Shown here piece after piece: positions 1-5,658 of a stretch of DNA of 5,658 nucleotides. This DNA is from UBA9619 sp964630665 (GTDB taxonomy: Bacteria; Pseudomonadota; Gammaproteobacteria; Arenicellales; UBA868), in contig CAZVVN010000130.1 in NCBI GenBank assembly GCA_964630665.1, positions 1 to 5,658 of the forward strand, written 5' to 3'. The notes under the pieces were generated by a model. That model was given only the letters and a program-made list of their open reading frames with translations, was not told where the DNA came from and searched no databases. Within the stretch, counting starts at the first letter, position 1, and each line of letters opens with the position of its first letter. The translations under genes and the position numbers were made by a program.

Positions 1-17
1 CCCCACAACCTACCTCC
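1..17 (-). promoter_or_regulatory. Possible ribosome site (GGAGG) and GTG start of a next minus-strand gene at the left edge
   Basis: The minus strand has GGAGG at 13-17, then six nt (TAGGTT), then GTG at 4-6, the right spacing for a start. Only one further codon is visible, so this cannot be tested as a coding region; a start just beyond the edge would also fit. The rest of 1-160 shows no convincing gene: no ATG occurs on the minus strand there. If real, the next gene begins about 155 nt after the binding-protein gene, beyond the hairpins, and may be a separate transcription unit. Confidence 0.22.
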
Positions 18-55
18 ACCGCGAGTATCAATGACACGCCAGTGTACAACCGTTG

Positions 56-78
56 AAAAACAGGCGCAGCCGGTGCCT
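56..78 (-). terminator. Possible weak intrinsic terminator (GC hairpin followed by TTTTT)
   Basis: On the minus strand AGGC (75-78) pairs with GCCT (62-65) around a GC-rich loop, and after one G come five T (56-60). The stem is only four pairs plus one beyond a mismatch, which is weak. It lies downstream of the larger hairpin at 112-145, so the two may act in series. On the plus strand the same arms pair better (six pairs with one G-U), but no T run follows there. Confidence 0.25.
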
Positions 79-111
79 AATAGTGCTCGTTCTGGTCGCG
101 CAGCCGTACCG

Positions 112-145
112 GCTGAGGGCCGGGTGGAACCACCCGACCCTCAGC
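112..145 (-). terminator. Strong inverted repeat 15 nt after the binding-protein stop (terminator-like hairpin without U tract)
   Basis: GCTGAGGG (112-119) and CCCTCAGC (138-145) are perfect inverted arms. Inside them CGGGTGG (121-127) and CCACCCG (130-136) are also complementary. In minus-strand RNA the one remaining pair is U-G, so the stem is continuous (about 15 bp around a UUCC-type tetraloop); in plus-strand RNA it is a C-A mismatch. That asymmetry and the position just after the stop suggest it works on the operon transcript, protecting or ending its 3' end. No U run follows, so it is not a canonical intrinsic terminator. Rho-dependent ending, or 3'-end trimming stopped by the hairpin, would fit. 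Confidence 0.45.
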
Positions 146-160
146 AAACAACGCTTACAG

Positions 161-1336
161 CTACTCCAGAATGTCGATCAATGTCACCCAGCGCGTCCCA
201 TCGATTTGGGCCAGTCCACCCTGAGTCGTACCGACGTGACTGGTGCTCGAGAAACCGAGTGCCGGGCCACCAAACATGTCCGTGTAACCAGAGATCGATT
301 CGAGCGCGGCAGTCAGCTTGGGCGAATCAATATGGTGCCCCGCCTGTTCAGCAGCCACTGCAAACAAACTCATGGCGCGGTAGCCATAAGCCGCCTGGAT
401 ATTGGCATCGGCATCGTATTTCGCTTTGTATTTGCCCATCCACGCTTTGAGTTCGGAGCTCGCCGTGTCCGCATAAGGGATCGGCACCTGGAAAGAGGCA
501 TAGAGTCCGTGGGTTGCACCCTTGGCGAGGAACGCCACGTGAGGGGTGTAGCCGGCACCGCTGACCAGCATGTCGACTTTCCAGCCCATCTTCCGAGCAG
601 TTACCACGGCACCGATCGTCTCACGGATCACTGTACCGAGCACAACAAAGTCACAGCCGGCGGCCTGGAGCTTGGCGATCTGCGAGGAAAAATCCTTGGC
701 ACCGCGCTTGTAGGTCGTTTCAGCTGAAAGAGCCATACCCATCTCGCCGAGCTGATCTGCGACCCCAGCGAGGACCTCCTTGCCGTAATCGTCATCCTGG
801 TAGAGGATGCCGATCGTCTTTTTGCCCTTTTGCTGCACAAAATATTTGACCGCTTGCCTTGCGCCTGCGTAATACGGCGCAAAAATCGAAAACTTAAGTG
901 GGTCAAGCGGCTGGTACATCTGCCGCGCGGCGGACAGCGGAAACAGGTTGTGCAGTCCTTTTTTCTGCAGCATGGGGATCGTCACCATGTTCGTGGGTGT
1001 GCCCAGGGCACCGATCATGGCGAAGATCTTGTCCTTGTTGATCAGCTTGGATCCCGCCTGTGCGGCCTTGGTCGGGGAATAAGCTGTATCTTCCACGACG
1101 AGTTTGATGCTGCGCCCGTGAATCCCACCTGCGGCGTTGATCTCTTCCGCCCGCATGCGCAATCCATTGGCCACCGGCACACCCCAACCGGCAAGAGGTC
1201 CACTCAGTGGCTGATGGCTACCGAGCACGATCTCGGTGTCACTGACTCCCTGGGGGCCCGCCTGTGCTGCAACACTCATCCCGAGGCTGACTGCAAGCGC
1301 GCCAAGGGCCTTTACAACAAATTGAGACATTTTCAT
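161..1336 (-). CDS. LivK-type periplasmic substrate-binding protein of the ABC importer
   Basis: Periplasmic ligand receptor of the importer, 391 residues from the chosen ATG. The signal peptide is residues 1-26: basic start MKMSQFVVK, hydrophobic core, and AQA before the cut at Gly27. There is no lipobox Cys, so the mature protein (about 365 residues) should be soluble. The rest is one type I periplasmic-binding fold (Peripla_BP_6). Landmarks are EIVLGSHQPLSGPLAGWG near 35-52, INAAGGIHGR at 66-75, LGTPTN at 111-116 in a likely ligand-facing loop, and ILYQDDDYGK at 177-186 at the start of the second lobe. The LGTPTN loop differs from the serine/threonine-rich loop of E. coli LivJ/LivK, which fits a ligand other than a branched-chain amino acid, though this is only suggestive. 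It is the last gene of the visible operon, 101 nt after the synthetase stop, with its own strong ribosome site. It ends at TAG 161-163. Confidence 0.93.
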   Translation of the reverse strand: MKMSQFVVKALGALAVSLGMSVAAQAGPQGVSDTEIVLGSHQPLSGPLAGWGVPVANGLRMRAEEINAAGGIHGRSIKLVVEDTAYSPTKAAQAGSKLINKDKIFAMIGALGTPTNMVTIPMLQKKGLHNLFPLSAARQMYQPLDPLKFSIFAPYYAGARQAVKYFVQQKGKKTIGILYQDDDYGKEVLAGVADQLGEMGMALSAETTYKRGAKDFSSQIAKLQAAGCDFVVLGTVIRETIGAVVTARKMGWKVDMLVSGAGYTPHVAFLAKGATHGLYASFQVPIPYADTASSELKAWMGKYKAKYDADANIQAAYGYRAMSLFAVAAEQAGHHIDSPKLTAALESISGYTDMFGGPALGFSSTSHVGTTQGGLAQIDGTRWVTLIDILE

Positions 1337-1340
1337 AACA

Positions 1341-1348
1341 CTCTCCTT
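1341..1348 (-). promoter_or_regulatory. Shine-Dalgarno AAGGAGAG fixing the binding-protein start at 1336
   Basis: The minus strand carries AAGGAGAG at 1341-1348, with AAGGAG followed by 6 nt and then an ATG at 1334-1336. The longest open frame starts five codons earlier, at 1351, but then this strong ribosome site would lie inside the coding sequence, and no comparable site precedes 1351. The shorter start also gives the cleaner signal peptide, so 1336 is preferred. Confidence 0.8.
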
Positions 1349-1369
1349 CATCCATTATCGCCATCGTCT

Positions 1370-1413
1370 GGCGTTTCAAGAGTCTCGACCAGACCGACTG
1401 CAGAGTCAACGCC
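1370..1413 (-). other. Foldable intergenic segment resembling a three-way junction, upstream of the binding-protein gene
   Basis: On the minus-strand transcript this 44-nt segment splits without remainder into an outer stem, two adjacent hairpins and a linker. The outer stem is GGCGUU (1408-1413) with AACGCC (1370-1375). The first hairpin is GACU (1404-1407), loop CUGC, AGUC (1396-1399). The second is GGUCU (1391-1395), loop GGUCG, AGACU (1381-1385), including one G-U pair. The linker CUUGA occupies 1376-1380. The helices are short, so chance is possible. It lies about 20 nt upstream of the Shine-Dalgarno of the binding-protein gene. In other importer operons, intergenic mRNA structure helps set binding-protein level against membrane subunits; a similar role here is inference. 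It has no following U run, so it is not an intrinsic terminator. Confidence 0.35.
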
Positions 1414-1437
1414 GAGCACCGATTAGTTAAGCTTCCC

Positions 1438-3309
1438 TCAGTTATACATCTCTTCCACGACATCCTTGTACTTCTTGCTGACAAATGACCGCTTGAGCTT
1501 CATGGTCGGTGTCAGCTCGTCATCTTCCGGCGTCAGCAACACGTCGATGAGCCGAAAATCCTTGATCTGCTCGACCCGTGCAAACGTTTCATTCACCCGG
1601 TCGATCTCACCCCGAATCAGGTCGACTACCTCCGGGGCACGACACAGACTGGCAAAGTTAGTAAACGGCACGTCCTGGTCCTGAGCAAACTTCGCCACGT
1701 TGTCATGATCGACCATGACCAGGCTGGTCAGGTACTTGCGTCCATCACCAATGATCACGGCATCAGACACGTAGGGCGAAAATTTGAGTTCGTTCTCGAT
1801 CTCCGACGGCGTGACATTCTTACCGCCTGCAGTGATGATGATGTCTTTCATGCGATCGGTGATCGAGACATAGCCCTGTTCGTCAATGCGTCCGACATCG
1901 CCGGTGTGCAGCCAGCCACCGTTTATCACCTCGGCTGTTTTCTCCGGCATATTGTAGTAACCCATGAACACATGATCACCACGCAGCAGAATCTCGCCAT
2001 CGTGAGAGATCTTGAGTTCACCATAGGGCACAGGCCTGCCCACGGTGCCAAGTTTTACATCCCCAGGATACGTCACCGTTGCCATACCGACGTTTTCGGT
2101 CTGACCATAAATCTCCAGCAACTGAAGTCCAAGTGCCAGGTACCAGCGAACAAGCTGGGGTGAAACCGGCGCTGCGCCGGTCAGCATCCAGCGACAACGG
2201 TCCAGTCCCATCGACTTGCGGATATTCTTCAGTACCAGCATCGAGGCCAACTGGTACTGTGCCCGCAAAATCCAGGGTACAGGCTCGTGAGCAAGATTCA
2301 GGTCAACGACCCGAAAAGCGACATTAAGCGCCATGGCACAGGCCCATTTCTGGAACGCGGTCCCTTCAGCAATCGCGATCTGGATCCCGGAATAGAACTT
2401 CTCCCACACTCGCGGTACTCCACCGAACACGGTCGGCTGTACTTCACGCACGTTCTCTACCACCGTATCGGGTCCCTCACAGAAGTTGATCACCGTACCC
2501 GTGTAAAGGGAGTAGTACGCGCCGATGATCCGTTCTGCCACATGACACAGCGGCAAGAAGGCGAGTCGTTCATCACCTTGTTTCTGATCCAGCAGGCTAC
2601 AGCCGTTGACACACTGAAAGACCACATTGTGATGACTGATCATGGCGCCTTTTGGTGGACCGGTCGTGCCTGATGTATAAATCAGGATAGCAAGATCGTC
2701 AGGTGTGGGGCTTTGCAGCATCTCGCTCCAGCGCGAACTGCTGCTCTGAGCAAGTTGCCGACCCTGATCACTGAAGTCTGCAAGACTCACGGCCATAGGA
2801 TCGCTGAAGGCCTGCAGTCCTTCCGTATCGAAGATCACGATCTTCCGAATGGAAGGGCAGTTCGACCTGGCCAGCAGCACCTTGTCGAGTTGCTCCTCGT
2901 CCTCGACAAAAATCACGCTCGCCTGGCAGTTGTTGATCAGGTACTCTACCTGGGCCGGGGCATCCGTCGGATAAATACCGGTGGAAACACCACCGCTACA
3001 CAGGATACCGAGGTCCGCAAAGAGCCATTCCTTATTTGTATTCGACAAAATGCATGCGATGTCACCTGCTTTAAAGCCGCAGGCATTTAGTGCCAGAGCC
3101 ACTTCCATTGCTCGTTGGCCCAGATCGTGCCAGGTCAGCGATCTCCAAACCCCCAGGTGCTTGTCGCGGATGATGATCTCATCGGACCACTGCTGGACAC
3201 GGGCCCAAAACAGACTGCAGAGCGTGCCACCGATATCGGGATCTGTCCGAATCACGAGACCGGGATCCGGATCATGTCCATCTGTTTCTGCCGGTGGTGT
3301 TCGATTCAT
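1438..3309 (-). CDS. Long-chain type acyl-CoA synthetase (AMP-forming) embedded in a liv operon
   Basis: ANL-superfamily enzyme of 623 residues, in the size range of long-chain fatty acyl-CoA ligases (FAA1/FadD15-like). It activates a carboxylic acid with ATP to an acyl-adenylate and then transfers it to CoA. Visible core motifs: the AMP-binding P-loop YTSGTTGPPKG at 211-221; FLPLCHVAER at 251-260; a GGVPRVWEK block near 296-304; LTGAAPVS near 376-383; YGQTEN at 401-406; the WLHTGD motif ending at Asp471; the hinge and mobile-domain region DRMKDIIITAGGKNVTPSE at 485-503; and the C-terminal TPTMKLKR with the likely catalytic Lys604. No key residue is missing. There is no signal peptide, so it is cytosolic. 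The ATG at 3307-3309 follows livF by 27 nt with only a weak purine-rich Shine-Dalgarno. Its place between the ABC genes and the binding-protein gene argues that it activates what the transporter brings in. Chain length or aromatic preference cannot be read from the sequence. Confidence 0.93.
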   Translation of the reverse strand: MNRTPPAETDGHDPDPGLVIRTDPDIGGTLCSLFWARVQQWSDEIIIRDKHLGVWRSLTWHDLGQRAMEVALALNACGFKAGDIACILSNTNKEWLFADLGILCSGGVSTGIYPTDAPAQVEYLINNCQASVIFVEDEEQLDKVLLARSNCPSIRKIVIFDTEGLQAFSDPMAVSLADFSDQGRQLAQSSSSRWSEMLQSPTPDDLAILIYTSGTTGPPKGAMISHHNVVFQCVNGCSLLDQKQGDERLAFLPLCHVAERIIGAYYSLYTGTVINFCEGPDTVVENVREVQPTVFGGVPRVWEKFYSGIQIAIAEGTAFQKWACAMALNVAFRVVDLNLAHEPVPWILRAQYQLASMLVLKNIRKSMGLDRCRWMLTGAAPVSPQLVRWYLALGLQLLEIYGQTENVGMATVTYPGDVKLGTVGRPVPYGELKISHDGEILLRGDHVFMGYYNMPEKTAEVINGGWLHTGDVGRIDEQGYVSITDRMKDIIITAGGKNVTPSEIENELKFSPYVSDAVIIGDGRKYLTSLVMVDHDNVAKFAQDQDVPFTNFASLCRAPEVVDLIRGEIDRVNETFARVEQIKDFRLIDVLLTPEDDELTPTMKLKRSFVSKKYKDVVEEMYN

Positions 3310-3336
3310 GCGATAAAATCCATCTCTAGAAAAACA

Positions 3337-4110
3337 TCAACGCCACACCTTTTTCCGCTTCCAGCGCCGAGTGCCCCGGACGCCTTCTTCCTGGATACCG
3401 AGATAAAACTCCTTGATGTCCTTATTGCCACGCAAGCTGGCAGACACGTCTTCCATCACGATTCGGCCCACCTCCAGAACGTAACCATAGTGTGCGACCT
3501 GCAGTGCCATGTTGGCGTTCTGTTCAACGATCAGGATCGTCATCCGGTGCTCTTCGTTAAGCCGGCGAACAATGTCGAAGATGTCCTTGACCAGCCTGGG
3601 CGAAAGTCCCAGCGACGGTTCATCAAGCAGCAACAAGCGTGGCTTTTGCATCAGCGCACGACTGATCGCTAACATCTGCTGTTCACCGCCAGACAGCTGG
3701 CCAGCCTGCTGGGATGCCCGCTGTGCTATTACGGGAAAATATTCGTACACCAGCTCAAGATCCCTGGCAACAGTTGTACGGTCACGACGGAGATAACAGC
3801 CCATCATGAGATTCTCTTTTACCGTCAACAGTGGAAAGATCTCGCGGCCTTCGGGTACGTGCGAGATACCTCGCGCCACGATATCGGCTGGCTCGCGCTT
3901 CTGGATCGCCTGGCCGTCGAAGGTCACGCTCCCTTTCTGGGGATCCATGATCCCGGAGATGGTGCGCAGTATCGTCGTCTTACCGGCACCGTTGGCACCG
4001 AGGACCGCTACGATCTGTTTTTCATCCACTTCCAGGCTGACGCCACGAATCGCTGTGATCGGGCCATAGTAGGTCTCGATATTGCTGACTTTGAGTAAAG
4101 GTGCGGCCAT
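3337..4110 (-). CDS. livF: LivF-type ABC transporter ATP-binding protein with a basic C-terminal tail
   Basis: Second cytoplasmic ATPase of the importer, 257 residues. Motifs: Walker A GANGAGKTT at 38-46; the LivF-type segment HVPEGREIFP at 84-93 in the Q-loop region; signature LSGGEQQ at 139-145; Walker B LLLLDEPSLGLSP at 159-171 with Asp163 and Glu164. The H-loop position is Gln197 in IVEQN, which is normal for LivF and not a defect. The core ends at the LivF hallmark EFYLG (about 234-238). About 20 further residues follow, very basic, ending RRWKRKKVWR. Plain amino-acid LivF proteins normally stop near EFYLG; such tails are familiar to me from synthetase-linked copies, a recollection I could not check. 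The start is supported by GGGAGA (4121-4126) 10 nt upstream, inside the end of livG. The acyl-CoA synthetase follows 27 nt downstream. Confidence 0.95.
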   Translation of the reverse strand: MAAPLLKVSNIETYYGPITAIRGVSLEVDEKQIVAVLGANGAGKTTILRTISGIMDPQKGSVTFDGQAIQKREPADIVARGISHVPEGREIFPLLTVKENLMMGCYLRRDRTTVARDLELVYEYFPVIAQRASQQAGQLSGGEQQMLAISRALMQKPRLLLLDEPSLGLSPRLVKDIFDIVRRLNEEHRMTILIVEQNANMALQVAHYGYVLEVGRIVMEDVSASLRGNKDIKEFYLGIQEEGVRGTRRWKRKKVWR

Positions 4111-4116
4111 CTTTCG

Positions 4117-4875
4117 CTACTCTCCCAGGTAGGCGGCAACCACGTCGGCATTACCCTGGACCGAAGACGGCGACCCTTCGGTGAGCACCCTGCCGTCATT
4201 CAGCGCCAGCACCCGGTCGGAGACATCGGCGACGAGTTTCATATCGTGTTCGACCATGAGTAATGTGATCCCGAGTTGCTGGCGGATATCCCTGATCCAG
4301 AACGACATGTCCCGGGTCTCTTCCACGTTAAGCCCCGAACTCGGTTCATCCAGCATCAGCAGCTCAGGCTGGGTCGCCAGCGCCCGAGCCAGCTCCACCA
4401 CCTTTCTGACACCATAGGGCAGACTGCGGACAAACTGGTCGCGGTAGTGCTGCAGATCAAGAAAATCGATGATCTCTTCGACCTTTTCGCGATCTTCCAG
4501 CTCCTGGTGCCGTACGGCGGGAAGAAACACGATCTCCTGCCAGAACTGTGTCCGGCGGTGCCTGTGGCGACCGAGCAGCAGGTTATCAAGGACCGTGGCA
4601 TTTTCAAACAACTCAATATTCTGAAAGGTCCGGGCAATTCCGAGTTGGGCGATACGGTGGGGCTCTTCTTGGGTGATGTCCTGGCCATTGAATACTATCG
4701 TGCCGTCTGTGGGGTCATAGATCCGGCTGATCAGGTTGAAGATGGTCGTCTTGCCGGCACCGTTGGGCCCGATGATGGTATAGATCTCGCCGGCGCTGAT
4801 CTCGAAACTGACGCCATCCACAGCGCGGATACCACCGAACTGAATCGCCAGGTTGTTGACTTCGACCAGTGCCAT
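4117..4875 (-). CDS. livG: LivG-type ABC transporter ATP-binding protein
   Basis: Cytoplasmic ATPase subunit, 252 residues, the usual LivG length. It would pair with LivF and power import through LivH/LivM. Visible motifs: Walker A GPNGAGKTT at 36-44; Q-loop ARTFQN with Gln85; a signature region LPYGVRKVVELARAL near 132-146, where the LivG family has LPYG in place of the classical LSGGQ; Walker B ELLMLDEP with Asp156 and Glu157; D-loop GLN at 161-163; and the H-loop His190 in MVEHDM. All catalytic residues are present, so it should be active. The long helical insert between Q-loop and signature (about 101-130, rich in charged residues) and the C-terminal part with VSDRVLALNDGRVLTEG are typical of LivG. 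It starts 1 nt after livM and ends 6 nt before livF. The subfamily pattern LPYG..K..ELARAL matches, as I recall it, LivG proteins encoded beside acyl-CoA synthetases. Confidence 0.95.
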   Translation of the reverse strand: MALVEVNNLAIQFGGIRAVDGVSFEISAGEIYTIIGPNGAGKTTIFNLISRIYDPTDGTIVFNGQDITQEEPHRIAQLGIARTFQNIELFENATVLDNLLLGRHRHRRTQFWQEIVFLPAVRHQELEDREKVEEIIDFLDLQHYRDQFVRSLPYGVRKVVELARALATQPELLMLDEPSSGLNVEETRDMSFWIRDIRQQLGITLLMVEHDMKLVADVSDRVLALNDGRVLTEGSPSSVQGNADVVAAYLGE

Positions 4876-4879
4876 CTCA
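4873..4879 (-). promoter_or_regulatory. livM stop / livG start junction (TGAGATG), likely translational coupling
   Basis: On the minus strand the livM stop TGA is followed by a single G and then the livG ATG. The 20 or so bases before the ATG contain no convincing Shine-Dalgarno, only a weak GAG inside the junction itself. This arrangement usually means that ribosomes finishing livM restart on livG, which would keep the two subunits in proportion. The arrangement is seen directly; coupling is inferred. Confidence 0.5.
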
Positions 4880-5658
4880 GTGCTGTGTCATTCGGCTATA
4901 GGTTTTCTGACGCTTGAAAGTCGCCTTTCGGTAAAGCGGAAAAACCGAGAAATAATGCTTGATCTTCAGCCAGCGCCCGTAGATTCCGAGTGGCTCGAAC
5001 AAAATCACCAAGACCAGGATCAACCCGAAGATCGCTGATTCCAGCCCCGGTTGTTCGGCCACCATCGACGGCAGTTCGTCGCGGAAAATCGCGATCGCCT
5101 GGGGCAGAAGAATGACAAAAGCCGCCCCGAATACGACTCCGTGCAGCGAGCCCAGACCGCCGATCACCACCATCAGCAGCAGCTCAATTGATATAAAAAT
5201 AGTAAACGCATCGGGGCTGATGTAAAGCAGCTTGTGAGCGTACAGCGCACCGGCCAGCCCGGTGAAGGCTGCCGAGATCGCAAAGGCCAGAGTTTTGTAC
5301 GTGGCCAGGTTAACCCCCAAGGACTGTGCTGCATGCTCGGAATCGCGAATAGCCACGAACGCACGGCCGGTCGGTGAGCGAAGAATGTTGAGCGCTGCCA
5401 GCATGACTAGAATGAGCACCGCGATAGCAATGTAATAAAGCTTCCATTCCGTGTCGATGTCCATGCCCAGCAGCGAGATGTCGCCCACTGCCATGCCCTC
5501 GTGCCCGTGGGTAACGGACTCCCAGCGGGCGAGCACTTCCTCGACGATGAACGCAAAGGCCAGTGTGGCGATCGCAAGATATAGCCCGGTCAACCTGAGC
5601 GCCGGCAGGCCGATAGCCACACCGACCGCACCGGCCAGCAGGCCGGCGGTTGGAAAAG
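4877..5658 (-). CDS. livM: LivM-type branched-chain ABC transporter permease (5' end cut by window edge)
   Basis: Inner-membrane permease subunit of a LivHMGF-type (HAAT family) importer. It forms half of the transmembrane channel, with LivH as the expected partner. The window shows 259 codons ending in TGA; the open frame runs through the right edge, so the N-terminus is missing. A GTG at 5618-5620 is in frame but is only the Val before the family motif IGLPALRL.TGLYLAIATLAF, and it is preceded by in-frame hydrophobic sequence, so it is not the start. About six to seven hydrophobic segments are visible. The cytoplasmic loop RAFVAIRDSEHAAQSLG (near visible residues 98-114) is the typical LivM site contacting the ATPase. 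The C-terminus continues past the last membrane segment as a basic tail with FPLYRKATFKRQKTY, which from memory is usual for LivM proteins linked to acyl-CoA synthetases. Its stop lies 1 nt from the livG start. The family is certain; the transported ligand is not. Confidence 0.93.
   Translation of the reverse strand, partial: FPTAGLLAGAVGVAIGLPALRLTGLYLAIATLAFAFIVEEVLARWESVTHGHEGMAVGDISLLGMDIDTEWKLYYIAIAVLILVMLAALNILRSPTGRAFVAIRDSEHAAQSLGVNLATYKTLAFAISAAFTGLAGALYAHKLLYISPDAFTIFISIELLLMVVIGGLGSLHGVVFGAAFVILLPQAIAIFRDELPSMVAEQPGLESAIFGLILVLVILFEPLGIYGRWLKIKHYFSVFPLYRKATFKRQKTYSRMTQH

Noticed and set aside
61..79. Sigma-54-like element on the minus strand: GGCAC with GC at the -12 position
   Set aside because: The GG and GC spacing is right, but the TT before GC is missing and the bases instead belong to a GC-rich hairpin. 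No activator site is visible.
181..190. Possible loss of the LivF H-loop histidine (Gln197) and of the LivG LSGGQ signature
   Set aside because: Both are normal features of these families (VEQN in LivF, LPYG in LivG), so they are not signs of a broken ATPase. The coordinates given here only approximate the matter; the residues lie within 3337-4875.
53..727. 224-codon plus-strand open frame, and a nearby 139-codon one at 31-450
   Set aside because: It lies almost wholly antisense to the binding-protein gene, has low-complexity Arg/His-rich composition, no recognisable domain and no good ribosome site. It is a shadow of the GC-biased codons on the other strand.
1337..1351. Earlier ATG at 1351 as the start of the binding protein
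   Set aside because: It would place the strong AAGGAGAG ribosome site inside the gene and lengthen the signal peptide without its own ribosome site.
1381..1409. Sigma-70-like promoter for the binding-protein gene: TTGACT (1404-1409), 17-nt spacer, GAGACT (1381-1386)
   Set aside because: The -35 is good but the -10 matches only three of six consensus bases, and the element coincides with the foldable segment. It is not enough to call a promoter, though 5'-end mapping could revive it.
830..1426. 198-codon plus-strand open frame antisense to the binding-protein 5' part and the gap
   Set aside because: No domain or ribosome site, and the opposite strand codes for a signal peptide and binding-protein motifs.
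3115..3672. 185-codon plus-strand open frame across the synthetase/livF junction
   Set aside because: It spans the ends of two clear minus-strand genes and has no recognisable content.
4276..4917. 213-codon plus-strand open frame antisense to livG
   Set aside because: The opposite strand carries every ABC ATPase motif in order, and the antisense translation resembles no family.
5618..5620. GTG as the start of livM
   Set aside because: The frame stays open with typical LivM hydrophobic residues up to the window edge, and the family has about 60 or more residues before this point.

Overview
The window is one block of a Gram-negative, probably proteobacterial, chromosome. Every convincing gene lies on the minus strand, so transcription runs from the right edge to the left edge. 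The sequence is moderately GC-rich. The binding protein has a Sec signal peptide cut after AQA and no lipobox cysteine, as expected for a free periplasmic protein. I cannot name the genus from sequence alone.

Layout in transcription order: a branched-chain amino acid (LivM)-type permease, cut by the right edge (4877-5658); the ATPase LivG (4117-4875); the ATPase LivF (3337-4110); a 623-residue long-chain type acyl-CoA synthetase (1438-3309); a 101-bp gap holding a compact foldable segment (1370-1413) and a clear Shine-Dalgarno; and a LivK-type periplasmic binding protein (161-1336). The first genes are almost contiguous (1, 6 and 27 nt between them), which indicates one operon. The second permease subunit, LivH, is not in the window and should lie beyond the right edge. 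After the last gene there are 160 bp without a recognisable gene. They hold a strong inverted repeat (112-145), a weaker hairpin followed by five T on the minus strand (56-78), and a GGAGG motif near the left edge that could serve a next minus-strand gene.

How the genes work together: the binding protein would capture a ligand in the periplasm, LivH and LivM would move it across the inner membrane using ATP hydrolysis by LivG and LivF, and the acyl-CoA synthetase would turn an imported carboxylic acid into its CoA thioester. Embedding an acyl-CoA synthetase in a liv-type operon recurs in proteobacteria. It suggests that the substrate is a fatty or aromatic carboxylic acid, or another organic acid, and not leucine, isoleucine or valine. 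That is inference, because no residue seen here fixes the ligand.

I found no mobile element, CRISPR array, tRNA, rRNA or phage feature. Nothing here amounts to a clearly new system. The points most worth checking are the substrate of the transporter-synthetase pair, the structured gap before the binding-protein gene, and the hairpins after it.
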